A stretch of DNA of 64,000 nucleotides from Gordonia polyisoprenivorans NBRC 16320 = JCM 10675 (GTDB taxonomy: Bacteria > Actinomycetota > Actinomycetes > Mycobacteriales > Mycobacteriaceae): NCBI RefSeq assembly GCF_000241325.1, contig NZ_BAEI01000009.1, forward strand, positions 1 to 64,000, given 5' to 3'. Each line of letters opens with the position of its first letter. Position 1 is the stretch's first letter. The notes under the pieces were generated by a model, which was given only the letters and a program-made list of their open reading frames with translations, was not told where the DNA came from and searched no databases. Positions 1 to 8,452 of the stretch are shown one piece after another. The translations under genes were made by a program, and so were the position numbers.

Positions 1-1352
1 AGGCCGCACCGCTGGAACAGATGGGGCTGGGCTGGAAGAACCCGCAGGGCACCGGCGTCGGCAACGACACCATCACCAGTGGCCTGGAGGTCACCTGGAC
101 CCACACCCCCACCAAGTGGGACAACTCGTTCCTGGAGATCCTCTACGGCAACGAGTGGGAACTGACCAAGAGCCCGGCCGGAGCCAACCAGTGGAAGCCC
201 AAGGACAACGGCTGGGCCAACTCGGTGCCGATGGCCCAGGGCGACGGCAAGACCCACCCGTCGATGCTGACCACCGACCTCACGATGCGGTTCGATCCGA
301 TCTACGGCGAGATCACCCGCCGCTGGCTCGATCATCCCGAAGAGCTGGCCGACGAGTTCGCCAAGGCCTGGTTCAAGCTGCTGCACCGTGACATGGGCCC
401 GGCCATCCGCTACCGCGGTCCGTTGGCCCCCGCCGAGACCTACCTGTGGCAGGACAACGTTCCCGCACAGCAGGGACCGACGATCTCCGACGCCGACGTC
501 GACTCGCTGAAGTCGTCAATCCTCGAGTCCGGTCTGTCGGTGGCACAACTGGTCTCGACCGCGTGGAAGGCAGCGGCGACGTTCCGCGGCAGTGACTTCC
601 GCGGGGGCGCGAACGGCGGCCGGATCCGGTTGCAGCCCCAATTGGGTTGGGAATCCAGCGAACCGGACGAGCTGGCACAGGTCATCAGCACCCTCGAAGG
701 AATCGCCGACGCCTTCAACAAGGAGTCCGGTCCGAAGGTCTCCTTCGCCGATCTCGTGGTGCTCGGCGGTGTCGTCGGCATCGAGAAGGCGGCCAAGGCC
801 GCCGGATTGTCGGTGTCGGTGCCGTTCACACCCGGTCGTACCGACGCCTCGCAGGACGAGACCGACGTCGAGTCGTTCGCATACCTCGAGCCGCGCTACG
901 ACGGTTTCCGCAACTACGAGGGCAAGGGCAACGAACTGCCCGCCGAGTACAACCTGGTCGACAAGGCCAACCTGTTGACCCTCTCGGCACCGGAGATGAC
1001 GGTGCTCGTCGGTGGTCTGCGCGTGCTCGGCGCCAACTATCAGGGTTCGTCACTCGGTGTGCTCACCGAAACGCCCGGCACGCTGACCAACGACTTCTTC
1101 GTCAACATCTGTGACATGGACGTCGAGTGGGCACCGTCGCCGGCCGATGACGGCACTTATGTCGCGACCGATCGGGCGACCGGCGCGCAGAAGTGGACCG
1201 GCACGCGGGTGGATCTGGCCTTCGGGTCGAACTCGGATCTGCGGGCATTGGCCGAGGTGTACGCCGAGGACACCTCCACGGAGAAGTTCGTGGCCGACTT
1301 CGTCGCCGCGTGGACCAAGGTGATGGAACTCGACCGGTACGACCTGCACTGA
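1..1352 (+). CDS. katG: Catalase-peroxidase KatG, C-terminal part (5' end outside window)
   Basis: Bifunctional heme catalase-peroxidase that removes H2O2 in the cytoplasm; in mycobacteria it also activates isoniazid. The reading frame is open from base 3, so about 449 residues of a protein usually near 740 are present. The distal Trp-Tyr-Met adduct and proximal heme His lie upstream of the window. What is visible is the ITSGLEVTW segment with the Ser equivalent to M. tuberculosis Ser315 (codon at 78-80), the link region with [11 protein letters not shown], and the C-terminal peroxidase-like domain ending DRYDLH. Similarity to M. tuberculosis KatG is high along the whole fragment. It converges on the FBP-domain gene across a terminator-like hairpin. 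Confidence 0.97.
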   Translation, partial: AAPLEQMGLGWKNPQGTGVGNDTITSGLEVTWTHTPTKWDNSFLEILYGNEWELTKSPAGANQWKPKDNGWANSVPMAQGDGKTHPSMLTTDLTMRFDPIYGEITRRWLDHPEELADEFAKAWFKLLHRDMGPAIRYRGPLAPAETYLWQDNVPAQQGPTISDADVDSLKSSILESGLSVAQLVSTAWKAAATFRGSDFRGGANGGRIRLQPQLGWESSEPDELAQVISTLEGIADAFNKESGPKVSFADLVVLGGVVGIEKAAKAAGLSVSVPFTPGRTDASQDETDVESFAYLEPRYDGFRNYEGKGNELPAEYNLVDKANLLTLSAPEMTVLVGGLRVLGANYQGSSLGVLTETPGTLTNDFFVNICDMDVEWAPSPADDGTYVATDRATGAQKWTGTRVDLAFGSNSDLRALAEVYAEDTSTEKFVADFVAAWTKVMELDRYDLH

Positions 1353-1371
1353 CCTGGCCGGTCATCGCACC

Positions 1372-1416
1372 CGATCGGGGGCATCGTCGCGCATGTCGCG
1401 TCGGTGCCCCCGATCG
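1372..1416. terminator. Bidirectional hairpin between convergent katG and FBP gene
   Basis: A perfect 12-bp inverted repeat (arms 1372-1383 and 1405-1416, CGATCGGGGGCA and its complement) flanks a 21-nt loop. It sits between two convergent stop codons, 20 bases after the katG stop. There is no clear U-tract, which is common for actinobacterial terminators. Function is inferred from position. Confidence 0.65.
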
Positions 1417-1431
1417 TCGTACGTCACCGGG

Positions 1432-1965
1432 TCACCGGGTCACCGGCTCCCCGACTCGGGCGACGAACCGTGCGACCCGCTCGCGCAGCGCACCGATGCG
1501 CAGCCGACGTACCCGCTCGGGATCGTCACCGGCCATCGCCGACGACGGCTTGCGTCGCACGTTCTCCGAGCATTCGAAGTTCGCACAGATGAGGGTTCCG
1601 ACGGTGTCACCCTTGCGACCCGCGGCGCCCGCGCGCCGCGCGGCGAAGAGGATCACCTCATTGGGTAGCGAAATGTCTTCGCACAGTGCGCATTGCGGTC
1701 GCGTGCGGGCCGGGACGGCGCCGGCACGCAGCATGATCCCGGTCGGCTCGGCACCGCCGCCCTCCCCGGAGTCGTCACCTGCGTCGGGCGCGGGAGCGAG
1801 AACGAGATACCCGGTGCCCGGTGATTTGGGATCGCGCCAACCGAGATAGTCGAGCCGGTCCCACCGGATGGCGTCGAATCCGTCGGGCATGGTGATCGCT
1901 TTGCGTTCACGCACCGAGGTGTTGACGAACGATGCGCGGATCTCTGATTCGGTCATGGGTCGCAT
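1432..1965 (-). CDS. FBP-domain (elongation-factor-G-binding-like) zinc-finger protein
   Basis: A 177-residue protein resembling the FBP C-terminal treble-clef domain family, named after the EF-G-binding proteins (FusB/FBP) of Gram-positive bacteria. It carries four cysteines at residues 92, 95, 127 and 132 (CALC and CANFEC) that should bind one zinc. The N-terminal half has the family motif ESEIRASFVN followed by LDYLGWRDP. The ATG at 1965 is chosen because CAGGAG lies about 7 nt upstream; a longer GTG/ATG-type extension to 2055 has no support. Actinobacterial members are stand-alone proteins, and a role on the ribosome is inferred from the family only. Confidence 0.8.
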   Translation of the reverse strand: MRPMTESEIRASFVNTSVRERKAITMPDGFDAIRWDRLDYLGWRDPKSPGTGYLVLAPAPDAGDDSGEGGGAEPTGIMLRAGAVPARTRPQCALCEDISLPNEVILFAARRAGAAGRKGDTVGTLICANFECSENVRRKPSSAMAGDDPERVRRLRIGALRERVARFVARVGEPVTR

Positions 1966-2300
1966 GGAAGACTCCTGGGAGATGTGCACCGCGCGAGGGT
2001 GAGCTGCCGTGCAGGCGCGGCGTCGACGGCCGATCGCACGGTGGTGACGTCGCACGGTGGTGAAGGGACGCGGAGCGTGTGTCCGCAGAAATGACTCATC
2101 GCGCGAACGCCTCTGTCGGACGTTCGCGGCGTATGCCTGCGGCTATCTGCGGCCGGCGCGTACGCCGGCGACCTCCCGTCGATTCACGTGCGCCAGTGTC
2201 ATCGTCCGGGGTGCCCGGAGTCAACACGTTTCCCGCCGACAGGCGTGTTGGTTCATGTGCCGTCCCGGGACGTGGGCTCTTCACGTGACACACTCGGCTC
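1966..2300. other. Divergent intergenic region (335 bp) with an inverted repeat
   Basis: No convincing gene; the short open frames here lack family resemblance and good start signals. It should hold the promoters of the FBP gene (left) and the methyltransferase (right). CGCACGGTGGTGA is repeated directly near 2036-2064. A 7-bp inverted repeat, CAACACG at 2222-2228 and CGTGTTG at 2244-2250, is separated by 15 bp and could be an operator. ACGTG (2270-2274) and CACGT (2282-2286) form a second small dyad 15 nt before the methyltransferase start. Confidence 0.4.
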
Positions 2301-2894
2301 ATGACCCGATGGGACGGCACGGCGGCGCCACGTGGTGACGACTACGACGACCGCTGGTCTTGCCTGGCCGCCGCGGGCGAGAACATCCACGGTGAAGCCG
2401 ACCTGGTCGCCGATCTCGCACGCGGGATCGGCGGTCGGCGCATACTCGACGCCGGGTGCGGCACGGGGCGGGTTGCCATCGAGCTGGCCCGCCGCGGTTT
2501 CGAGGTCGTCGGCGTCGACGCCGACCCCTCGATGCTGGCGACCGCCCACCGCAAGTCCGGCGACATCCGTTGGCTCCGAGCCGATCTGAGTTCACTCGAC
2601 GCCCACCTCGACGAGGTCTTCGATCTCATTGTGCTCGCCGGGAACGTGATGATCTTCCTCACGCCCGGCACCGAGGCCGGGGTGCTGCGCCAGTGCGCGT
2701 CGAGGCTACGGCCGGGCGGGCTGCTGGTCGCCGGATTCCAGCTCCGCCCGGACCGTCTTGCACTGTCCGACTACGACATCCACGCCCGCTCCGCCGGCCT
2801 CGAACCGGTCGGGAGATTCGCCACCTGGGACCGCCGGCCGTTCGCCGGCGGGGATTACGCGGTGTCGGTGCACTCGCGCCCGGCAGACCGCTGA
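2301..2894 (+). CDS. Class I SAM-dependent methyltransferase
   Basis: A 197-residue cytoplasmic methyltransferase with a classical Rossmann fold. Motif I (ILDAGCGTGR) is at residues 48-57, the acidic end of beta-2 (VVGVDAD) follows, then DLIVLAGNVMIFL as the motif IV region and LRPGGLLVAGF as motif VI. The substrate cannot be told from the sequence; the size suggests a small molecule. It starts just after a hexamer (CACACT, 2289-2294) that could be a -10 element for a leaderless message. It precedes the uracil-catabolism cluster on the same strand with a 130-bp gap, so co-transcription is uncertain. Confidence 0.85.
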   Translation: MTRWDGTAAPRGDDYDDRWSCLAAAGENIHGEADLVADLARGIGGRRILDAGCGTGRVAIELARRGFEVVGVDADPSMLATAHRKSGDIRWLRADLSSLDAHLDEVFDLIVLAGNVMIFLTPGTEAGVLRQCASRLRPGGLLVAGFQLRPDRLALSDYDIHARSAGLEPVGRFATWDRRPFAGGDYAVSVHSRPADR

Positions 2895-2970
2895 GATCGG
2901 TGCCGATGCCCCGCCCGCTCGCCCGGCGGCAGCCGTCGGCAGTGGCTATGCTGGCGGTTTCCCCGAGGGA

Positions 2971-3001
2971 GGCATCCGGGATACCGGTACCACCGAATGC
3001 C
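2971..3001 (+). promoter_or_regulatory. Dyad upstream of the URC cluster
   Basis: A near-perfect 9-bp inverted repeat, GGCATCCGG (2971-2979) and CCGAATGCC (2993-3001), encloses the 8-bp palindrome TACCGGTA. The whole 31-bp element ends 10 nt before the ribosome binding site of the first URC gene. It could be an operator or a leader hairpin controlling the cluster. Only the symmetry is seen; the function is inferred. Confidence 0.45.
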
Positions 3002-3024
3002 GGGGTAGGTGAAAGGAGTCGCCG

Positions 3025-4317
3025 ATGCCTGCCGCATCCGACAGTTCTGTGCCCGCGGATTCTCGGCCGTCGGCGGTGCGCACACCCGGGCACATCCGCC
3101 TCACCTCGCACAGCGGCGGTGCCAGTGCCCCGGCCATCACCTGGGGTGCGCCGACTGCCCGAGAGCGGGGGCCGGTGATCGCAACCACCACCGACCGCGC
3201 CCACCGCAACGTGATCGGGACGCACTCCGGCTCCTACAGCGTCTATCGCGCGCTCGCCGTCGCCTCCGGCGCGCTGTCGCGGGAGCATCGGGCCGACCTC
3301 ACCAACACCTCCCCCACCGACGTCGTCGGGCCGCACCCACAGTGGGCCGACCGCAACGCCATCGTCAGCATCGATCCCTGGGGCGCACTCGTCGCCGAGT
3401 CGTTCCCGGAACCCCTCGCCGCGGGATACGACATCCGTCCCACGATCGCGATCACCAAGGCCCATGTGATCCTGCCCGAGATCATCGATGCCATCGCACA
3501 GGGTCGCCTGCAGCCCGATGGCGAGGTCCTGCTGCCCGCCGGCGCGGCGCTGGTCACCAAGGCGGCCGTCGAACCCGTGTGGTGGTTACCCGGCATTGCC
3601 GATCGATTCGGCTGCAGCGACACCGAATTGCGCCGTGTCCTCTTCGAGGAGACCGGTGGCATGTACCCGGAGCTGGTGACGCGACCGGATCTGGAGGTCT
3701 TCCTGCCGCCGATCGGTGGCCAGACCGTCTACATCTTCGGCGATCCGCAAGGCCTGTCCGATCCCGCTGTCGAACTGACCGCGCGGGTGCACGACGAGTG
3801 CAACGGCTCGGACGTGTTCGGCTCGGACATCTGCACCTGCCGCCCCTATCTCACCCACGCGATCGAGGAATGCATCCAGGGAGTCCAGCGCGGCGGGGTG
3901 GGTCTGGTCGCCTACTCCCGCAAGGAGGGGCGCGCCCTCGGCGAGGTCACCAAGTTCCTGGTCTACAACGCCCGCAAACGACAGATCGGCGGCGACACCG
4001 CCGATCAGTACTTCGCTCGCACCGAATGCGTTGCCGGCGTTCAGGACATGCGTTTTCAAGAACTCATGCCCGACGTCCTGCACTGGCTTGGTATCACCCG
4101 TATCGACCGGCTGGTGTCGATGAGCAACATGAAATACGACGCCATCACCGGCTCGGGCATCGAGGTCGGCGAACGCGTCGACATACCACCCGAACTCATC
4201 CCGGAGGATGCGCGCGTGGAGATCGACGCCAAAACAGCCGCAGGCTATTTCACCAGCGGCGCGGTGCCGACCACCGACGACCTGCGTCAGGTGAAGGGCC
4301 GGGGGCTGAGCCGATGA
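3025..4317 (+). CDS. URC1: URC1-type GTP cyclohydrolase II-like protein
   Basis: A 430-residue protein with a C-terminal GTP cyclohydrolase II domain and a roughly 230-residue N-terminal extension absent from ordinary RibA. The zinc ligands are intact: Cys259, Cys270 and Cys272 have exactly the spacing of Cys54/65/67 in E. coli RibA. RKEGRALGE (299-307) replaces the RQEGRGIGL signature, and GGDTADQYFAR replaces the GYDTVEAN stretch. This pattern, with DUF1688 and uracil phosphoribosyltransferase directly downstream, is that of URC1 in the uracil catabolism pathway described in Lachancea kluyveri and seen in bacteria. It is therefore unlikely to make riboflavin precursors. AAAGGAG sits 7 nt before the ATG; the stop overlaps the next start (ATGA). 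Confidence 0.88.
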   Translation: MPAASDSSVPADSRPSAVRTPGHIRLTSHSGGASAPAITWGAPTARERGPVIATTTDRAHRNVIGTHSGSYSVYRALAVASGALSREHRADLTNTSPTDVVGPHPQWADRNAIVSIDPWGALVAESFPEPLAAGYDIRPTIAITKAHVILPEIIDAIAQGRLQPDGEVLLPAGAALVTKAAVEPVWWLPGIADRFGCSDTELRRVLFEETGGMYPELVTRPDLEVFLPPIGGQTVYIFGDPQGLSDPAVELTARVHDECNGSDVFGSDICTCRPYLTHAIEECIQGVQRGGVGLVAYSRKEGRALGEVTKFLVYNARKRQIGGDTADQYFARTECVAGVQDMRFQELMPDVLHWLGITRIDRLVSMSNMKYDAITGSGIEVGERVDIPPELIPEDARVEIDAKTAAGYFTSGAVPTTDDLRQVKGRGLSR

Positions 4318-5558
4318 GCTCACCCGCTGGCCGGTCCTCGACGCCGTCGGTGGGCACCCTCGACGGGCCCGCCGCTCTTCGGTCGACCGCCGAGATCCGG
4401 CGTCGCGCAGGTGATCTCCTCGCCTCCGCCCGTGCCGGCCGATCCGCCCATTTCACGGTCGACGACTCACGCATCGGCACGGTGGTCGAGTTCGTGTCGG
4501 CGCTGACGCGCGAGCGCTACCCCGACCTCGACATCCCCTTCCACAGCCGGTGGCGCCACGTCGAGGCCGGCGGCATCGATCGCCGCGCGGAACTCGACGC
4601 GCGACTCGGCGACGTCGATGCCGCCGAGCGCGCCCGCACCCACATCGATCTCGCCGTGGTGAGTGTTCTTCTCGACGCCGGCGCCGGAGCCGACTGGTAC
4701 TTCGACGAGCCGGGCACCGGACTGCGGTTCACCCGCTCCGAGGGACTCGCGGTGGCAAGCGTCCACGCGTTCTTCGGCGGCGTCTTCTCCGGCAGCCCCG
4801 AAAAGCCCCTACGGGTAGATGCCGACGGTCTGCGCCTTCTGGATTCGGCGCGCCTGTCAACAGCTTTCGGCATCACCGAGACCACGCCGCTCGTCGGTCT
4901 CGACGGTCGGCTGCAGGTACTGACCCGGCTCGCCGACGCCATGGCGGCACGACCAGACGTGTTCGGCACCGGACGTCCGGGCGATCTGTTCGACCACCTC
5001 GGAGGCGGCACACGAGAGATCCGGGCACACGAGATCCTCACCGCACTGCTCGATCTCTTCGCCCCGATCTGGCCCTCGGACAACCGGATCGACGGCATCG
5101 CGCTGGGCGACTGCTGGCGCCATGGTGACGTCCACGGCCCCGGTGCGACCGACGGATGGATGCCGTTCCACAAGCTGTCGCAGTGGCTGACGTATTCGCT
5201 GCTCGAACCCTTCGCGGCGGCCGGGGTCGAGGTCGGCGGCCTCGATGATCTGACCGCGTTGCCCGAATATCGCAACGGCGGCCTGCTGCTCGACTCCGGC
5301 GTCCTGGCCACGGTGAATCCGGATGCCGCACAGTCGGTGTGGTCGGTCGGCGACGAGTTCGTCGTCGAGTGGCGCGCACTGACCGTGGCCCTGCTCGACG
5401 AACTCGCACCACTGGTGGCCGCCGAACTCGGTGTCCCGGGATTGCCCCTGGCATGCGTCCTCGAAGGCGGGACCTGGGCCGCCGGGCGCCGATATGCGGC
5501 CCAGCTGCGGGGCGGCCTGCCACCATTGACCATCGACAGCGATGGAACGGTGTTCTGA
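4314..5558 (+). CDS. URC4: DUF1688 protein, URC4-type uracil catabolism factor
   Basis: A 414-residue soluble protein matching the DUF1688/URC4 family, which is required for uracil use as nitrogen source in the URC pathway but has no established reaction. Recognisable family segments are IPFHSRWRHVEAGG near residue 65, DGWMPFHKLSQWLTYSLLEP near 280, the LPEYRNGGLLLDSGVL segment near 320 and EWRALTVALLDELAP near 355. It begins inside the ATGA overlap with the URC1-type gene, so translation of the two is probably coupled. Only 45 nt separate it from upp. The frame stays open far upstream inside the previous gene, but that part has the composition of an antiphase shadow. Confidence 0.9.
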   Translation: MSSPAGRSSTPSVGTLDGPAALRSTAEIRRRAGDLLASARAGRSAHFTVDDSRIGTVVEFVSALTRERYPDLDIPFHSRWRHVEAGGIDRRAELDARLGDVDAAERARTHIDLAVVSVLLDAGAGADWYFDEPGTGLRFTRSEGLAVASVHAFFGGVFSGSPEKPLRVDADGLRLLDSARLSTAFGITETTPLVGLDGRLQVLTRLADAMAARPDVFGTGRPGDLFDHLGGGTREIRAHEILTALLDLFAPIWPSDNRIDGIALGDCWRHGDVHGPGATDGWMPFHKLSQWLTYSLLEPFAAAGVEVGGLDDLTALPEYRNGGLLLDSGVLATVNPDAAQSVWSVGDEFVVEWRALTVALLDELAPLVAAELGVPGLPLACVLEGGTWAAGRRYAAQLRGGLPPLTIDSDGTVF

Positions 5559-5603
5559 CCCGGGCACCCGGACGTCCACCGACCATCGAAGAAGGGCCAC
5601 CTG

Positions 5604-6233
5604 ATGAATGCCGTGCACGTCATCGATCATCCACTCGTGCAACACAAGCTGACGCTGATGCGACAGGCCGACACCTCCACCAACGATTTCCGCCGCCTGC
5701 TCAACGAGATCGCCACCCTGATGGCCTACGACGTACTCGCCGACATCCCGATGCAGGAGATCACCGTCAAGACGCCGATGGAGGTCACCACCGGCCGGGT
5801 GATCGACGGCAAGAAGCTGGTCTTCGCGTCGATCCTGCGTGGGGGAACCTCGATCGCCGACGGCATGCTCACGGTGGTGCCCGGTGCGCGGATCGGTCAC
5901 ATCGGGCTCTACCGCGATCCGAAAACCCATGTTGCCGTGGAGTATTACTTCAAGATGCCTCGTGAGCTCGAGGAACGCGACGTCGTGATCGTCGACCCAC
6001 TGCTGGCCACCGGACATTCGGCGGTGGCCGCGGTGGACCGGATCAAGGAGTATCGGCCGCGCTCGATCCGGTTCGTCGCTCTGTTGACCTGCCCCGAGGG
6101 TCTGGCGATGCTTCACGGCGCCCACCCGGACGTGCCGGTGTTCACCGCGTCGGTGGACCGTGAACTCGATGCCAACGGTTACATCCTGCCCGGTCTCGGT
6201 GACGCCGGCGACCGGATCTACGGCACCGCCTGA
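5604..6233 (+). CDS. upp: Uracil phosphoribosyltransferase (URC6 role)
   Basis: Converts uracil and PRPP to UMP. The 209-residue length is typical. The PRPP-binding loop [14 protein letters not shown] is at 127-140, with DPLLATGHS in place of the usual DPMLATGGS, and the [10 protein letters not shown] and [18 protein letters not shown] segments of UPRTs are present. In the URC pathway uracil is first converted to a nucleotide-level intermediate by this enzyme (URC6), so in this context it probably feeds degradation as well as salvage. It is third in the URC operon, 45 nt after the DUF1688 gene. Confidence 0.95.
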   Translation: MNAVHVIDHPLVQHKLTLMRQADTSTNDFRRLLNEIATLMAYDVLADIPMQEITVKTPMEVTTGRVIDGKKLVFASILRGGTSIADGMLTVVPGARIGHIGLYRDPKTHVAVEYYFKMPRELEERDVVIVDPLLATGHSAVAAVDRIKEYRPRSIRFVALLTCPEGLAMLHGAHPDVPVFTASVDRELDANGYILPGLGDAGDRIYGTA

Positions 6234-6260
6234 GCCGAACGAGAGTCAGAGAGCCGATCA

Positions 6261-6959
6261 ATGCCGACGGTACAGACCAGTTCCTCGTTACGATTCGCCT
6301 TCCTCGTCACCTGCGCGGGCGGATTCCTCGACAGCTATACCTACCTCGCGCGAGGTGGCGCCTTCGCCACCGCTCAAACCGGGAACGTGGTGTTCTTCGC
6401 CGTCGAGATCGCCCAGCGACACCCGATGCAGGCGCTGGCGCATGTGTGGCCGATTCTGGCATTCCTCGTCGGAATCGGGGCGGCGGTGCACATCCGCAAG
6501 GGCAGGCTCGATCGCCTACTGCCCCACCCGATCCGGGTGACCGTCGCCCTGCAAGCGGCGATCCTCGCCATCGTCGGATTCATCCCGTCGAGTGCCCCGC
6601 ACTATACGGTGACGATCCCGATAGCCTTCGTCGCCGCGATGCAGATCGAGATGTTCCGGAACGTCGCCGGGCACAACTACGTCGCCATCGCCACCACCGG
6701 GAACCTGATGCGTCTGGTCGAGGCGGCACACGGGGTGGCGGTGGATCGCGACCCGGAATCGCGGCGGCCACTGGCGATCTATCTCGGAGTGGTCGGGATC
6801 TTCGCGGGCGGCGCTCTGATCGGCGCGCTGGCCACACACCTCATCGGGGTCCACGCGGCCTGGATACCTGCGGCATTCCTGGGCGTCACCCTCGCCCTGT
6901 TCATCTGGGACGAGCGCGACACCCCCGGCGTCGCCGAGACGGACGAATCCGCGCCGTAG
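6261..6959 (+). CDS. DUF1275 (YoaK-like) multi-pass membrane protein
   Basis: A 232-residue integral membrane protein with about six hydrophobic segments and the DUF1275 hallmark GGFLDSYTYL followed by FATAQTGNVVFF in the first 45 residues; a second copy of the pattern, NYVAIATTGNLMRL, lies near 140-155, suggesting an internal duplication. No transport substrate is established for the family. It is 27 nt after upp in the same direction, so a job as uracil or degradation-product carrier in the URC pathway is a fair inference, not a demonstrated one. It converges on the TetR gene with 3 nt between stops. Confidence 0.85.
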   Translation: MPTVQTSSSLRFAFLVTCAGGFLDSYTYLARGGAFATAQTGNVVFFAVEIAQRHPMQALAHVWPILAFLVGIGAAVHIRKGRLDRLLPHPIRVTVALQAAILAIVGFIPSSAPHYTVTIPIAFVAAMQIEMFRNVAGHNYVAIATTGNLMRLVEAAHGVAVDRDPESRRPLAIYLGVVGIFAGGALIGALATHLIGVHAAWIPAAFLGVTLALFIWDERDTPGVAETDESAP

Positions 6960-6962
6960 CGC

Positions 6963-7556
6963 TCAGGTCAGGTCGCCGGTGAGATAGTGGGTGATGACCG
7001 GGCCGACCTGCGCCACGAGCTGGTCGCGATCGGCTGCCACGATCTCCGGTTGCTGGATCACGAAGCGCATCATGAGAAGTCCGAACATCTGGGAGGCGAT
7101 CAGCGCCAGTCGCCGCTCTCGGCGGTCGGCGCGGACCGCACCGCCGAGCGCAACCTCCACGATTGCTCCCGGAACGTCCTGCGCCGGGCCGGCGGCATGG
7201 TTGGTCGAAGCGATGAGCCGCAGGACGCCGGGAATGTGTGATTGCAACTCCGGTGTTTCCCACGCTCGGATGGCCCGTCGCACGAACTCCGGGCCGGCAC
7301 GCTCGTCGGTCGGCATGTCGACGAACACCACCGACAAGTCGACGGGCGGTCGTAGTGCCTCGGCCACCAGGTTCTTCTTCGGCCCGAAGTAGTGATGGAC
7401 CAACGCCGGGTCGACACCGGCACGGCCGGCCACGGCACGTACCGTGGTTCGATCGAACCCGTTGTCCGCCAGTAATTCCCGGGTCGCCGTCAGGATCCTC
7501 TCGCGAGTGTCGCGCGACTGTCCCGCCGGTGGTCTGCCCCGCGTCCGCCCGGTCAT
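6963..7556 (-). CDS. TetR-family repressor of the adjacent ABC exporter operon
   Basis: A 197-residue regulator. The N-terminal helix-turn-helix is clear (RERILTATRELLADNGFDRTT through GVDPALVHHYF, residues 18-58), followed by an all-helical ligand domain resembling TetR_C families of mycobacterial exporter regulators. It is the last gene of a four-gene leftward operon and its ATG overlaps the stop of the upstream ATPase gene (7553-7556). The operon promoter carries TCAACAgtTGTTGA, a typical TetR palindrome, so negative autoregulation relieved by a toxic ligand is likely. The ligand is unknown. Confidence 0.9.
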   Translation of the reverse strand: MTGRTRGRPPAGQSRDTRERILTATRELLADNGFDRTTVRAVAGRAGVDPALVHHYFGPKKNLVAEALRPPVDLSVVFVDMPTDERAGPEFVRRAIRAWETPELQSHIPGVLRLIASTNHAAGPAQDVPGAIVEVALGGAVRADRRERRLALIASQMFGLLMMRFVIQQPEIVAADRDQLVAQVGPVITHYLTGDLT

Positions 7557-8452
7557 CGCGTTTCCGGGGTGCGGGCGAGAACCAGCATCCGTTCCTCGAT
7601 GGTCGCCGGGACCGTGGTGACCTCGGCGGAGATGTCGGCATGCTCGAGGATGCCGCGCACCTGCGCCGGATCGGTGTCGGCCACCCGGATGGTCCGGCCG
7701 GCCAGGATGACCGGAACACCTGCGCCCTGCAGCGCCGCGAAGGCTCCGCGCCAGTCCGGCGTGTCCACGAGCGCGGCGCGCGTGTCACCGACGACGTCCT
7801 CCTCACTGCCCTGCGCGACCAGCCGACCCGCCGACATCAGCAGCAGCCGGTCGCACTCCTGCGCCTCCTCCATGTAATGCGTGGTGACCAGAACCCCCAC
7901 CCCGGAATCCGCCTGCGCGCGAATGGTGTCCCAGAGCTGCGCCCGGGACAACGCATCCACCCCCGAGGTCGGCTCGTCGAGGACGAGGATGTCGGGATGA
8001 TGGGCGAGCGCGACCGCGAAGGCGACCTTGCGCTGGGTGCCGAGCGGCAGATTCCCGACGAGGGTGTCGGCGTAGCCCGCGAGATCGGCGGGGACCATCG
8101 CATCACCGTGATAGGCATCCGCGCTGAACGTCATGTTCTCGCGCACGGTCAGATCGCGGTACAGGCCCAGATTCTGGGGCACGTAGCCGAGCCGCGCCCG
8201 CCGGCGCTGGTCGGGTGGGCCGTCGAACAGGGAGGTCTGCCCGTCGGTCGGCGCGAGTAATCCCAACAACATCCGGATAAGGGTCGTCTTGCCGGCACCG
8301 TTGGCGCCGAGAAGTCCGACGACCTCACCCGACTCCACCGACATCGTGACCTCGGACACGGCGACGAAATCACCGAATCGTCGGGTCACCGAACGGCTGC
8401 CGAGTAGCGATCCGGTGGCCTCGGGCGTGGTCCCCCGTTGCTCCGCGCTCAT
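7553..8452 (-). CDS. ABC transporter ATP-binding protein (YbhF-like, first type)
   Basis: A 299-residue nucleotide-binding subunit of an ABC-2 exporter. Walker A GANGAGKTT, Q-loop VPQNLGLY and Walker B ILVLDEPTSGVD are intact. The ABC signature is degenerate: LPLGTQRKVAF stands where LSGGQ is expected, a form also seen in one half of E. coli YbhF. A C-terminal extension of about 80 residues follows the switch His (TTHYMEEA). The start at 8452 is set by the 4-nt overlap (ATGA) with the upstream ATPase gene; an in-frame extension to 8590 would invade that gene. It probably pairs with the upstream ATPase as a heterodimer. Confidence 0.9.
   Translation of the reverse strand: MSAEQRGTTPEATGSLLGSRSVTRRFGDFVAVSEVTMSVESGEVVGLLGANGAGKTTLIRMLLGLLAPTDGQTSLFDGPPDQRRRARLGYVPQNLGLYRDLTVRENMTFSADAYHGDAMVPADLAGYADTLVGNLPLGTQRKVAFAVALAHHPDILVLDEPTSGVDALSRAQLWDTIRAQADSGVGVLVTTHYMEEAQECDRLLLMSAGRLVAQGSEEDVVGDTRAALVDTPDWRGAFAALQGAGVPVILAGRTIRVADTDPAQVRGILEHADISAEVTTVPATIEERMLVLARTPETR

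Noticed and set aside
1423..1446. Three GTCACCGG units at the end of the FBP gene
   Set aside because: Too short and GC-rich to be more than chance; they partly encode the C-terminal residues.
2057..2338. Short plus-strand frames in the gap before the methyltransferase gene
   Set aside because: No ribosome site, no family features, Arg/Ser-rich composition of non-coding GC-rich DNA.
3009..4313. The DUF1688 frame stays open upstream for about 435 more codons
   Set aside because: It overlaps the URC1-type gene completely, is Arg-rich and has no family resemblance; the ATGA overlap at 4314 is the natural start.
3025..4317. Annotation as riboflavin RibA
   Set aside because: The catalytic loops differ, there is a long N-terminal extension, and the neighbours are DUF1688 and upp rather than rib genes.
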